Program-made: the position numbers and the translations under genes
Source of the DNA: Bugula neritina
Taxonomy: Eukaryota; Bryozoa; Gymnolaemata; Cheilostomatida; Bugulidae
DNA length: 64,000 nucleotides
NCBI GenBank assembly: GCA_964035545.1
Contig: OZ037772.1
Coordinates: 248,001-312,000, forward strand
Reading direction: 5' to 3'
The notes under the pieces: generated by a model
Told to the model about the DNA's origin: nothing
Seen by the model: the letters and a program-made list of their open reading frames with translations, nothing else
The model's database searches: none
Shown here: piece after piece, positions 48,935 through 62,015 of the stretch
Position numbering within the stretch: position 1 is the stretch's first letter
How the letters are laid out: each line of letters starts with the position of its first letter

Positions 48935-49065
48935 ATCTAAGTTACTACTTACTAGTAATAAATACTAGTTACCAAGTTTCTTACCAGTTTACAGACTGAC
49001 ACTATTGACTCTCGTGAGGTGAGAACAGTTTGAGTTATCTCATCATTTCTCAAATTAATCAGGTA
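48935..49065 (+). repeat. Direct repeat, copy 1 (copy 2 at about 49600-49722)
   Basis: Both contain TGTGCCTCATCT, GACACTATTGACTCTCGTGA-like and CAAATTAATCAGGTAC. About 670 bp apart. May be ends of an unknown element; no coding between. Confidence 0.7.
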
Positions 49066-49099
49066 CCCGTACTTTAATACTTGCAGTTAGATTTACTAT

Positions 49100-51440
49100 T
49101 TTACTTTTAGTTTTAGTATTTACTATTTAAGTATTTTAGTATTTAGTATTTTACTATTTTAATTCTAGATTTACTTTTACTTTTAGTTTTAGTTTTACTT
49201 TTAGCCTTTAGGCTTTAGGTTTAAGTCTAGGCTTATAACTTATATAATATCAATATAGGATTAAGCTTAAGACTACGTTATATTTAAATTATAAGTTATA
49301 TAAATTAAAATTCTTACAGTTAATGTTATAATGTTAATTAAATATAATTGTTTCTCTTTCAGTCTTTGATTTGAAATTTACAATAGACATAGTAATACCA
49401 TAGCTCATAGGCATATGATCTATAATTAATTAATTATAATGATTTATCGAGTAATATAAATATGAATATCGTATTAATAATACTAAATTTATTATTATTA
49501 TAAAAAATTTAATCGACTTCAAGTTTAGGTTCAAGTTTTAATACTAAAAAAATTGATCTACTAGTAGTAGTACTAGTACTACTACTACTACTATTCATAT
49601 TGTGCCTCATCTCAGTTACTAGTTACCAAGTGTCCGACCAGTTTACTGACTAACACTATTGACTCTCGTGAGGTGAGAGCATTTTGAGTCATCTCATCAT
49701 TTCTCAAATTAATCAGGTACTTTACTACTTACAGTTTCCGTTAGATTTACTAATTACTTTGTCTTTTAGACTAAGAGTACTACAATATGACTATGAGTAT
49801 GACTATGAGTATAGACTATAGTGTATACTATTACTATTAGTATTAGTATTAGTATTAGTATTACTATTATAATTTGTATTGTTGTATGAGTAATTAGTAT
49901 TATCTTCTTTCACTCATTGCACTACATTTACTATAAGTATAAGTATAATTATAACTATAAACTTAAAGTGTAAGTTACTATATTAATATTACTGCACTAC
50001 TATAACTGTCAGTATTACTTTTAGCGTTACAGTTGGTCTTACTGCCAGTGCCAGGTCTGCTACCAACATCATTAAATTTATTTATAATGATAATATTGCC
50101 ATTGGTGATTATCACACAATATTATTGATTATCGACATAGCTCGACTTTGTTAAGTCAATATTTAACAAGTTGGTTTTATAATACTAATACCAATAGGTT
50201 TATTATAACCAGTGAGTCGCTTATTTTTACTTTGTGAATTTATGATTGTAGCATTTTCATACTTATAATATTTATTGCAAATTTTTGAATTAATGTTACA
50301 CTTACTCAATTTGAATATCAGAATATCTTACCACTGGCACTAGTCAGTTATTAATTAATGACAGTGCATAGTGATCACTGCATGTGATACATTGTCATAC
50401 CCTGCACATCCCAATGCACTGCCCTTCTGGATTCATTGTGAATAGCGTATTCGGTTGGCTTATATTATTTTACTCAGCTTTGATTATACAACTAACACGT
50501 ACTGCACTGCTCTAATTTATGTAACAATGCTTGCTAGTTGCTGCTATCTTTACCTCTATATTTCTGTCATTCAAAAACTAACATAATTACATAATAGGTA
50601 CATAATTGGAATTTGACTATTCTATAAATTACTGAGAATATATGGTTAGCCACATTTATATGATGTACTCTTGTTGTAGACATAAAATATGAGGTTAGTG
50701 TTAATAAATCATTTGCTAGGTAAGAGTGTAGAATAAATAATTGACTAGAGATGAGTGTAGAAGCTGCCAACTCATGAAACAACTACACCTGATCTAACAG
50801 AAGCACAAACATGTTAAATTAGTTTGTTTCACACCACCATAGTTTCTATTAGATGATTAGAATAGCAAACTAGCCGTTGATGGCATGTTTCCTGGCTGGT
50901 CGAAGGATTAGCCAATGCATCACCAATATTCCAGAGATGTTAAAATAAGTTTTTTAATTTAGATTATTAAGATAACAAATAATTTTTAACACCCAGCACA
51001 AAATATTTTATGAGACTATGTTTTCTCCCACTGCTATGTTTCCCCCTGTTTTGTGTCTTAGCGTGAGCCCACTCTACATATTAGAAACACTTGATTAGTG
51101 ATGTTCAATAGAAGTAGAATAATAGTGTTCACTGAAGCACACAACATTGCTTCATATTTACTGTATGTGGAGTTTGAGTCACCAGCAATAAACTATTCAG
51201 TGATTACAATGGAAACAATACAGCCTTTGTTAGAGAGTTAAAGCTGTGAGCTCAGCATGTTGTAGCTGGCTATCATGTATACCAGTGTTATTAACTGCCT
51301 TTGTTTAACATTATTTTTCACTTTATTTTGTATGGTTTGTTGTTAATGGTTAAGTCTTTGATTTGGAAACCTTCACAGATGTGGTGTGAAATATTATGCT
51401 AAGAGTATGTGCATCTTTTACAGGATTTCCTTATTATATA
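49100..51440. other. Low-complexity intergenic sequence upstream of the TRIM gene
   Basis: TTTTAGT/ACTATT-type simple sequence to about 50050, then AT-rich unique sequence. The TRIM promoter should lie here; no motif stands out. Confidence 0.5.
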
Positions 51441-51446
51441 ACCAAG

Positions 51447-54400
51447 ATGGCAGAATCCAGAGTCGTGAAAAAGAGACTCAACAATTCGTATCGCTGTGGG
51501 TACTGCTCGCAGTACTTCAACAAACTTGAAGATCCCAGAACTCTGCCCTGTCTGCATGTGTACTGCATGAGATGTTTGAAGACTGACATAGGTGGTAGGA
51601 AGGATCATATTAGATGTGCTTATTGTAGGTGAGTTACAGTACATAACACAATATATCATGTCATAGGCTTGCGTATGATTTTCTCACTATCATCTAGGAG
51701 TTGTCTGATCTATGTCTATGAAAAGCAAACAATACTGTATATTCTATGTGAACTCTGGTTACTAACTTGTGGAGTGTGTGGATATCTTTTCATCAGGTAG
51801 AGAAAGTAACTGTTATGTAGATTGCACCATCAGCTGTCCTCTCTTGTTGATTTGTGGTGCCGTTGGATGTCATGGGAGTCAGGTTGTCTCCCCATTATAT
51901 TATTTTGTTCTCGTACAGTACAATACTTGTTAGAGCAGTGGTTCCCAACCTTGTTCATACCATTCCCACTTTTATACATGTTTACTATTAAGTCCCCTCC
52001 ATTTCGTCAATCGGAAATTTTTATGACTGTCATAATGATAATATAGATTACTATGCAATATTTTTCCTATTACATTTGAATATAATATAATTATTTCTGA
52101 TAATTATATTATGCATGTGTAAAACACAGAGCAGTTCAATTATTAATATTATGGCTGCAGCTGATGATATTGTACCAGCTTGCTTTCAAACCTTCCACCC
52201 CAACCCCTAAACCCCAACCCCAATATTGTAATTAAAAACACATTCATGTAGAAGTAGACTGAGATGGCAGAACTGGTTAAATAGATAAGCTAAGATGAAT
52301 GCTTATAGATATACATGTACATGTAACTTGCAAGAGCTCAAAAGTCTTCAACAAACTGCTTGAAATTTTCAAAATCGAAATCCAGGCTCCCCCTAAAATG
52401 CCCAAATTCCCTCTTATAGGGGGATTCTCCCAGGTTGGGAACCACTGTGTTGAATTGACTTGTGTTTACTATCTTCTTTCCTGCAATTAGAAACATGTAT
52501 GATGTTGTCATGACAACAGAGTTGCTGTGGCACAAAGTACAGTTTACTAGTATGTAGTGATTGTGTAGTGAGAGTGGAGTGTCTGGTTATTGTCCCTGGT
52601 TATGTGTAATCTGTAAGGAGTAGAATTATATTATTTTAATATAATGTTTAGAAAGGTACTTTTATAATGGCAGTTTGCTCAATAGCTTTAGTTCTATTGC
52701 GATAGACTCATAGCTCTGGAGTCTAGCAGCTGTTACTATTACCACTAGCTGTTCAAAATTCTGCCAACATCCGGGCTGCCAAAGCATAATAGCCATTGAC
52801 AAGGCCAAGCAGTCACTAGGAAATTATTTGACTAAAGAGCAGGTCTTATGACAATTAGTAGTCAGTCCCTTAGACAGGAATCAGTGATTCTGTGACCTAT
52901 TTAGTTAAATCCAATGCTGACCTTTTGATTGATTATTAGATAGCCATCACAATTTTATTTGGTACAATATAATATTATGGGGTGTCAATCAGTGTCTAAT
53001 ATAGTCTGTGAATTGAGTGTCTCCTTTAGCTTTGATGAGTTGATTACTTCTTCTACCATCAGTCAGTTGTATTGAGTGTTACTTTGTATTGAGTCATGAA
53101 TAGTGTTGAAGATTTGGGCCTATATTATGCCAACCCCCCCCCTCTGACTTAGACTGAGACCCAACCTGCTGCACATACATAGTAGTACTACACTGAAGAT
53201 AGTTAACATGTGTATATATCATATACATATATATATATATATAACATAATTATATATATACATGCATATATCATCCTACTAGTAATGGATTACTAAGTAC
53301 AAGTTATCCTATGACTCACTCTTCTTATGCTAGCTGCACGAGATAGACAACACTCACACGTGACACGAACTCACAGTGCACTAGCTCTTGACACATTGCC
53401 AAGGATGATGAAATGACAGTTTCGCGCCACTCCTAGCAGTTAGCCTAGGGCCACACTGTGCGTATTTTCGCATGCGAAAATTAAAATCACAAGTAGCAAA
53501 GGTGTCCACTGTAGCGTCAGTGATGCGTGATAAATAAAGCTTTCATTTTTAAATCGCACTCGCTTTCAATTAAACGCAATTTACTGGAATGTAGCACTAA
53601 ATAAAGAAATTGGGCTCGCTGAATAGCTACCAGCCAATTAGGTGACGACGACAGAGACGATTCGCACTTGCGTTGAAAATGCAGAGCGACAAGTGCGAAT
53701 GTTTTCTCAACGCGCACAGTGGACACCTTTGCTACTTGTGATTTTAATTTTCGCATGCGAAAATACGCACAGTGTGGCCCTAGGCTTAGAGTGGCAGGGA
53801 ATAGTTGTAGTATGTTGTAGTATTGGATCCTCAGAATTCACTCCTCAGTAATTAGTTGCATTGCACAAACTTGCAACAATAGTGAATAATTATTGACAAT
53901 ATGGCCTCCACTTAGTAGTAAACTAGTAATTTATCTATCATTTTACAATACAAGTTACAGTTGAGTCTATTTGTTGAGTAGCAGTTCTTTGTCATGAGTG
54001 ACTATTTTCCAGCATATTAGTACATAATATAGTCAAGTGTGTTTTTGTGATAGCCTGTGGTCTATATAATGAATGTGTGTTGATGAGTGATGAGTATTTA
54101 TTTGAGTATTTGTCAAGGACACAGCTGTGTGTGTGGATGGAGTATTTCATTACTTGAGATATACTAAACACAGCTAACACAGATAACATACTGATTGCTA
54201 TATATTGTAGGAAAGATCACTATGACATCACAGATCCCACAACACTACCAGTAGCTCAGCATGGAGACCCCTTAGAATACAAGTCTCCACCCAAACCTGC
54301 ACCCATTCCCTGCGATGTGTGTAAAGGTGGAACACAAGCTGCTGTGTTTTGTCTTGAGAGTCAAAAAAAGTTGTGTCAGCAGCATCAAGAAGTGAGTCTT

Positions 54401-57400
54401 TCTTATATAATTTCTCAAGATTAGTTACTAAACCAGTTCTGGTTTGTATGTAGAATATTATTGAAAAGAAATGTTGAGTCTGTGTGACTTTTTATACTAA
54501 ACACACAGTTTCACAGTGCAGTGAGTCAACTATGACAGACTTGTTGGTGAAAATACAACCAACTAAACTGTTGACCTTTATTATACAGAATCACAGGGAG
54601 CTGATGGGAGATAGACATCAGTTTATTGACATTGAGGTCTACAGAGCTTCTCCCCAAAGATATACTATCACTGAATGTGAACATCATAAAGAGGAACAGC
54701 TGACAGAAGTGTGTTCCAAGTGTCACCAGATATTCTGTATGAGATGTGATATGAGGACTGGCTGTAAGGATAAGACAGGTATTTACTTGCTGTTTCTATT
54801 TCTGTAGAAAGAAACTGGGAAATATTACAAGAACCTGTTTATTATTTTATTATTAAAGTGAGTTATGCAACAGTAAAAGAGGAAGTCAGTTTGTCAGCAT
54901 TAGGGTTTGTGTGAGACAGAAGTGGATAGTGCAGGAGTTGATATTCTCACTGTTATGTTGAATATTTAATATATTTCATCCTTCAAGTGTCTGTTTCCTT
55001 GATAAGATGGTATAGGCATAGCTTTAACTCAGTGGTGTCTCACCTTCTTCATACCATCCTCCTTTTTATGATTATTTTCTATTAAGTTTTCCGCCTTTTT
55101 GATAAAATTGTAATTTCATTTATAAAGAAAATCTGGGACAGGTTGTTTTCCTAATAATTCATTGAATGTAGAAAAAAGCAGCTAGAGTAGAGTGAATATT
55201 AGACACATGGATGTAGAAGTAAACTTAGATTGTAGAGTGTAATGTGGATAAATAAATGAACTACATAAAATGAAGGAGTTATAATTATACATATTCATGT
55301 AACCTGGAACACAAGGCAAGAGCTCAAAAAGCTGGTAACAAACTCTGTGAAATTTTAGAAATGAAAACCCCTAAAAAACTCAAATTTCCTGTGAAGGGGA
55401 AATTCCCCAAGGTTGAGAGCCACTGCTTTAATTTTTTCAACTATTTCATTCCAAGTGCAGTGATTAATGAGCTAACCTCTGACATCTTTCTAGTCCAAGT
55501 TCAACTGTCTATAGTTATTACATAGTATGTGTGTAGTGATACATCATCAACCTGTAGGTACAAGTAGCAGGTGTAGAATAAGTACAATATCACATCTATA
55601 ATAATGTTTTTATAAATAGTGTGATTTTATGTATACAGAGGAGACAGTAGCATCCCATGACTTGGCATCTTTGAGTGATTTGTCTTGTGAGTTACGAGAA
55701 AGTCTGACTGGTGGAATAGAGACTCTGTCTGAGAAAGTTGCAAAGTTGAATGACATCTCAAAGGATGCCTGGAAAGAACTGAGTAAAATAGAAGATGAAG
55801 TGAAGAAGATGGTTGCCAGAGTAAACGCTGTAGCTGACGCTCAGGTATGCTGACATGGTGATGCCATGTAATATTATTTCTGTTTGTCTGAAATTGGAAT
55901 TTGCATTTGGTCTTTGAGTTGTAATCAGAAATGAATTTCATTTGCCACTAGAATTAACTGGCCATTAAAGTATTATCATTCTGTGTACAAGTAGCAGTAG
56001 TCATTCATCACATGTTACTCAGTGCAGAGGAACCTGTCAATACAGATGACTCACTCATCCTTCTGCAACTGTCAATCACTCACACACAGAGGTTGGCTGG
56101 GTGAGTGATTGACAGGTGTCAGGAGGAGGAGACTAGTCACGTGATGTACTAGCTCTCTGCTGTGTATAGAGTGTCACGTGACTGAGTCATTGTCCACTCA
56201 GTGGGTGATCTGTCACTTTCATTTCCAGTGTAGAGGTTGTGAGGTACAGATGTGGTTACACTGTGTTACTATTTATTAGATAGAAAAGATTAGAAAGAGA
56301 GCTACAAACCTGAGGCTAGAAATATATGGATATTTGAAGAGCTGCACACAGATAGTGGATAATTATAGAATAGAGCTGGCCTTGAGTAAGACAATGGGCA
56401 GACAGTCTCTGCTGGACACAGTACAACATGCAGTTGATAAGTTCAATGATGCAGGGATTGTGAGAGACTACAAAGAGCTGAGTGAGAAGGTGGAAAAGGC
56501 GTCAGATATTGGTGTAATAGAGAAGTGTGTACTTCCAGACAGCATCTTGTTACCAACATGTAGGTGGAGTCTATAAATAGTAACACTAACTATAAATAAC
56601 TTTCTGCTTGTAATCATGTGAGTTGTTTTCACTGAATATTTGAATAGTAGAATAAGTAGATAGAGTTTATTTATTAGAGAATTGAGTTTTGTTCTACTCT
56701 CACATTATGAGACATTTCTGCAGTGTTTCAGAGTTTATGGTGTATAAGTGAGCTGCTAAACTGTGTTATGCTGACTACCTGCTGTCAGTATTAACAAGAT
56801 ATTCTCACTTAGACCTGTGCATCACGTAGCAACTTGTAGTAACTACAGACTGCTTGTATTTAAAACATTTTTTTATTTCAAGTTTGAAAAGCTGTTCCCT
56901 ACTTCTTCAGGTGATGAGATTCTCAAGTTATAGAATTGTTATTTTGTTGTTCCAGTCAGTGAAGACAGTCTGGGACTGAAGCTGCTGCAGCCACCATCTT
57001 CTCTCCAGTCTGATGGACTTCCTGTACGTGACTGGTGTACCTCAGTAAACATCTCAGCTGATGGACATCTCATGTGTCGGACACTAGAAGGTGTAGAAGT
57101 AATAAATAGAGACACTCTGGATACTATCAGCCCAGTGAAACGCACCAACATTACATGGTGGGGGGAGATAATCCAACCTGAAGGGGTGATGGTTGGCATC
57201 TGGTATAACATAGAGGAGAAAACAGCTGAAGTCTCACTTCTTGATCCGAACTCCTTTGAGAAGACTCGCTCCCTCTACAAGCAGCCATTAGGTGTACCTG
57301 CTTACTATAGAATAGCTCAGCACGACTCACTGCTCTATATTGTAGACATGATAGAGAATCAGCTGGTTGTCTGTAACCTAGTTGACAATAAAATACAGAA

Positions 57401-58776
57401 GTTCCCACTTCCTGAGATGGAGTACCCTCTACCTGTATGCATCCTCCCAGACTCATCTCTCCTCATTGGAGACCGTGCTCCAGATGGTAAAGTGAGAAGA
57501 TATAAAGTGGAGAACACAACTCTCACTCTAATGTGGGAGTTACCTCACATCTCATTCCCAACTGGTATTTCCTTTGATCCAACATCTGAACTGATTCACA
57601 TCTGTACAGGGAAAGGACCTCTCTTCATCCTCTCACTTGAAGGTAAATACTCTGTTTATTATAGTAAGTTTAGTTATTTTATATATAATTATGTTGTAGT
57701 AAATAATGTATTTTAATAATTAACAGTAAACAACTTCCACTCATAAGATATATTATGACATTGTTAGTATTTATCAAGTCACTGATGTTATTTTTAGCTA
57801 AAAGTTATGTAATAAAGACTGTAACATGCTGACAGTAGATGTTATATTATTCAACACATGACTTGTAGCTAATAATAATATTAGTGAATAATACTGCCTC
57901 CCTGCAATGAGTTTATTTCCAGCTGCAGTAACATGCAGGATGTAAGCACAGGTAGAAGTGTATATTATACTGTATAGGTTTAAGGTGTACTCTGTGTAGT
58001 GTGCAGTGAGCTCTTAGTAAACTCTCTATTCAGTCTTCCTTTCCAAGGGTTCACCTGGTAAAGTAGAGGATAGGGACTCCACACTGCTGAGTGAGTTGGT
58101 GCTGCAAGGGGTTCAAACCCACCTATCAGCATGTCTAGTTAGTATACTATGCAAGTGTTTTACAGTAGTTTTAGAAGTGCTCAGTCTAACAACTGTACAG
58201 ACTGCCAGCTACACATGAGTTATAAGTTGTAGTTTGGCTTCAGTCTAGTGCTGCTGTTGTTTTGGTCATCAGATAATTTAAATGTACATAATTTGATACT
58301 TTTTGACTGCCATTACTGAGACTATGTAATTTGATGATGGCTGGTAGAGCAGTGTTTGCTGGTGGGACTCAGGTGGCTGTGGTTGGTTCTTGTCAAGTAT
58401 TTAATATGTGATAATGTTGGAGTAGCTGCAGTAGTATTAGAAGTAGACATGTGGGTGTGTTCTTGCTCAGAGCCACAGGCTAAGTTTATGGGTCAAGGTC
58501 AATATTGTTGTATAACGAGACACTGTTTTCTATTTGAGTATTTACTTCATGCATGTAACCTGCTTAGTTCCATCTTTAAAGGCAGTCTGTCTGTTTCTCT
58601 CAACACACACCAACTGATACAATATGATGCTATTATTTACAGGTCAACTGGTGCTTACTGTTCCCAGAGAAAGTCTTGGTGTGAGTGACGTGGTGTGGGA
58701 CATTGCTGTGTATAACAGAGACACTGTGTTTCTAGCATGTGGAGATGGACTGAGGAGATACACAATAAAATACTAA
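51447..58776 (+). CDS. TRIM-type E3 ligase (RING, B-boxes, coiled coil, beta-propeller-like C-terminus), 619 aa
   Basis: Seven exons: 51447-51628, 54211-54391, 54589-54778, 55639-55844, 56280-56559, 56956-57642, 58643-58776. All phases join; 1860 nt. RING: C17, C20, C35, H37, C40, C43, C57, C60. A B-box1-like zinc site follows (CDVC ... VFC ... LCQQH) near residue 95, then B-box 2 (CEHH ... CSKC ... CMRC) near 150-175. Coiled coil runs over about residues 185-345 (EELSKIEDEVKKMV-like heptads, KELSEKVEKASD). The C-terminal 270 residues are beta-rich with repeated blades (GVEVINRDTLDTIS, TWWGEIIQPEG, LIGDRAPDG, HICTGKGPLF, LACGDGLRRY), resembling NHL/WD-like propellers; the exact fold is inferred. 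Predicted cytoplasmic ubiquitin ligase. MITEs sit in introns 1 and 3, and AATAAA lies at about 58956. A C-terminal fragment is duplicated at 15.2 kb. Confidence 0.9.
51936..52447 (+). mobile_element. hAT-like MITE in TRIM intron 1 (512 bp)
   Basis: Ends CAGTGGTTCCCAACC and GGTTGGGAACCACTG are perfect inverted repeats. The flanking 8-mers TGTTAGAG and TGTTGAAT are a degraded candidate target duplication. No transposase inside. Confidence 0.8.
53442..53786. mobile_element. MITE with perfect 70-bp terminal inverted repeats (345 bp)
   Basis: 53442-53511 (starting AGCCTAGGGCCACACTG) is the exact reverse complement of 53717-53786. TTA on both sides suggests a 3-bp target duplication as in PIF/Harbinger elements, though TTA could instead be part of the repeat. 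Sits in TRIM intron 1. Zero mismatches argue for recent insertion. Confidence 0.85.
55030..55425 (+). mobile_element. hAT-like MITE in TRIM intron 3 (396 bp)
   Basis: Ends CAGTGGTGTCTCACC and GGTTGAGAGCCACTG, flanked by CTTTAACT and CTTTAATT (7 of 8), the best 8-bp target duplication of this family. Diverged from the copy at 51936 but collinear with it. Confidence 0.8.
58045..58135 (+). repeat. tRNA-like sequence, possible SINE head
   Basis: GGGGTTCAAACCCACC matches a Pol III B box. An upstream GGTAAAGTAGAGGATAGG-like segment could be a degraded A box. No clean cloverleaf, so not a functional tRNA. In TRIM intron 6. Confidence 0.3.
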
Positions 58777-58955
58777 ACTTATCAGCTACAGCTGACTAAT
58801 AATCAGCTCAGTGAGGTGCTGAGAGATAAAATGGATAATATTTGTCATCAACATAGTTATATTCATTACAATTCATCAATACACACACTCTGTAATTATA
58901 GTTGGATATGAGATGTTTTACTGTATCAAATATATGTTGCTATTTTACCATCTAA

Positions 58956-58961
58956 TAAAGT
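58956..58961 (+). terminator. Polyadenylation signal of the TRIM gene
   Basis: AATAAA about 180 bp after the stop codon, followed by a T/G-rich stretch. Confidence 0.5.
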
Positions 58962-59494
58962 TTATTTGTTAGCGAAAACATAGTCTGTTTTCATGCCTCA
59001 TTAGCTTTAGTTCAAGTTGAGTTCGGTTAGTAAAAATAATCTATACTGGAGCAGTAACTGTAAATGACTTGTTTGTGGGAGAATTTATTCACTGAATTGA
59101 CATGCAGGTGCAAGTACCTCCAACATGACTAAGTAAATTTATTCCAACCATTCATAATAATATACATTCCATTGCTGTGTACAACAGCATTGAGTAGCCA
59201 ATCAAATTGTTTCTTGTCACGCAATCAGGAATCTGATAAATAATATATAAGGCAATCAACTAGATATAAACACTGTATTACTCTACACATGAGCTGTCTA
59301 TGATACAGCTGTTTTGTAAACTGTGTGTAATTTGATGAGTTTAGTTCAATTGGTTGCAGTTTAATTATGACATGTTCCCCATTCACTTGGTAGAAATACC
59401 TTGTGTGCACAGACAAGTTGTAATGACTAACAGAAACTTTTTCAGTAGGTTCCAGTTCATCTTGAATATAATAGTACAGCTTGTTGTCATTTGG

Positions 59495-59885
59495 TCTCCA
59501 TAGTATTGATGGTACACTACCTTGTTTGGCCTCAATAGTATTGATAGTATACTACCTTGTTTGGCCTCAATAGTATTGATGGTAGACTACCTTGTTTAGC
59601 CTCACTAGTATTGATGGTACACTACCTTGTCTGGCCTTAATATTATAGATGGTATATTACCTTGTTTGGCCTCAATAGTATTGATGGTATACTACCTTGT
59701 TTGGCCTCAATAGTATTGGTGGTAGACTACCTTGTTTGGCCTCAATAGTATTGATGGTATACTACCTTGTTTAGCCTCAATAGTGTTGATGGTAGACTAC
59801 CTTGTTTGGCCCTAATAGTATAGATGGTACACTACCTTGTTTGGCCCTAATAGTATAGATGGTACACTACCTTGTTTGGCCTCAA
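59495..59885. repeat. 36-bp minisatellite, about 11 copies
   Basis: Unit contains GGCCTCAATAGTATTGATGG and ACTACCTTG. Not open as a convincing protein. 59890-61260 has no recognised gene. Confidence 0.9.
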
Positions 59886-61271
59886 TAGTCTTGCTAACAG
59901 CACAACTTACAAGATTCAACTAATTTAACTTGTTGAGATTTACATGAATATAATACATATGAAATGTGAAAATAGCATTAAAAGTCAAGCAAGGAATTCA
60001 CATGTTGACACAATTATATACTTTCACTTGAAGGTAAGCTTGATGAACCAATATGAACTGCTCACAGAGTTTACTGTGTAGGATTTGCACCTAGAATATT
60101 TAGTTACATCAGAGCTAAGTGAAAAATCTAACAGTTGATTTATTCTGTTGAAAGTTAATGTGTTGAGTATTGATCTTATTACCCAACTTCACCCTTTTTA
60201 CTGTAGAGTTTGTTGATGTAAGTTCACTTAATTAAACTATCCTCATGCAAGGGGTGGGGGTGGAATATTATTGTGAATTTATGCTTTACTTGTTGTTATT
60301 ATAGGGTCTATTTAGGCAAAGCTATTTCACCAGGTTTGTGATTGCTAACACTTTATTCTATTTATTTCAAGATACTAATAAAACTGTACAACTATCAAAA
60401 ACACGTTCCATAATAAAAGAGAGAATATACAAGACTTTACAATAACAATTCCAAGTGCTCTCTGCCTGCTAGTCAAATAGACTAGGGCCGACTACAAGTA
60501 TTCAGCTCCGCCTACTACTAATTATTAACAGTCACTGATTGGCCATCACGATGGCACCATCACACTAGTTGATCTGCATGCTGCAAAATGCATCATGTCC
60601 TCTAGTTAAAGTGTTAAAGTGTGGAGTTATCATTTCGATATAATAACATAATATACAAAATCTCTGCAATATGCCATCTGGGATATCTGTATGATAAACT
60701 TAACTAATCAACTAGCAGCATCTTGGTTATTCAATGAAATTATCAAACTATATTATTTAACTGTAACATTAACCTAGTGAAACCTCTTATCTGTTCCTCC
60801 TATTCACTAATCATCAAATTATTCTCCTCTACCAAATCAATACATTGTGCAGACTCCATATTCAATCTCCTCTACATACAGTTTATATTCTAGCTATCAG
60901 AGTCATGATTCTACATCACATGAATGTTCTCTACTTTAACAAGAGAATAGCCAACTATAAAAACCTGCTATAGCACACAATATAGCAACCTGTTATAAGA
61001 TGACATACAGTACATCAATATTCATTCACTACACAAAATATCTCAATACACATAACAACTGGAGCTGCTGAAGTTCAATGGCTTATACAAGTTGAATTGA
61101 ACAAAACACTACGTTGTTCTTCAGCATATCAACTAGTATGAGTAGTGTGGAGAGATCTTTTATATATATATAAACTTGTGTTTGAAGGAAATATTAAATT
61201 ATATTATTCCTCTTAGTATCACATGTAGCATGAATATCAACTTATAGTTAGTGAGTTACTAGAAGTTTCTT

Positions 61272-61410
61272 TGTAACGGAAACCAGTCCGGGTTCCCCTG
61301 CAGTTCCATCTCAACGAGTCTGGCCTGAGCTGAGGTCACCGCATGATGACATCATTCACTAGGTTCTTCTTGGTGTCTGGAAGTTTTCCACCAGTTACTC
61401 CAGTGACTGA
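61272..61410 (-). CDS. Possible minus-strand exon remnants
   Basis: Minus strand reads VTGGKLPDTKKNLVNDVIMR then TGA. A different frame continues VTSAQARLVEMELQGNPDWF. Together they look like one coding stretch broken by a frameshift. Family not recognised. Same strand as the valyl-tRNA synthetase exons but not obviously part of that protein. Confidence 0.3.
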
Positions 61411-61639
61411 AAATGAAGTACTAATACCAGTGACTCGGTCTCAAACTTACTTACTGAGTCATTGTGATTATTAGTTGATGACTTAATGTTTTAGTGAAGT
61501 TATAGTTATAGTTAACTTATAGTCCTACTGACACTAATAGCTAATGTGCCATTCAGTCTCATCTTCATTCTCAGTAATTGTAATACTGATATTAAGACTA
61601 ACTAACGCCTAATGCTAAGTTCAACTACTAATTATTACA

Positions 61640-61740
61640 CTACTAGTACTACTACTACTACTAGAAGTAGTGGTGGTGGCGGTAGCGGTAGCAGTAGTAA
61701 TGGGAGTACTAGTAGTAGTAGTAGTATTAGTAGTAGTATG
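61640..61740. repeat. Trinucleotide-rich tract (TAC/GTA, GGT)
   Basis: ACTACTACTACTAG followed by GTAGTAGTAGTA, partly self-complementary. A similar tract lies at 49555-49592. Confidence 0.85.
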
Positions 61741-61874
61741 ACAGCGCTTCTTCATAGGATCTGCCAGTCACCCAGTAGTTGTTGTCACTAAACTATGTCA
61801 AATATATAGAGGTTAAAAGGTCACTAAACTATGTGAAATATATAGAGGTCAAGAGGTCACCAGACTATCACCAA

Positions 61875-62015
61875 CTTTCCATGTACCGATCTCAGATCGA
61901 TCTCAGCGAGATCGATCCATGGGAAGATGCCAAAGATCGATCTCCGTCGATCTGAGCTGGTCGGTCTGTGGAGCTCGAACTCAGATCGATCTCATGTCAA
62001 TAAGACCATGGAAAG
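61875..62015. repeat. Cluster of GATCGATC palindromes bounded by inverted CTTTCCATG
   Basis: Five GATCGATC words, most as AGATCGATCT, plus related CGATCT words occur between 61886 and 62035. CTTTCCATG at 61875-61883 is inverted as CATGGAAAG at 62007-62015. Composition is unlike the AT-rich surroundings. Confidence 0.7.
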
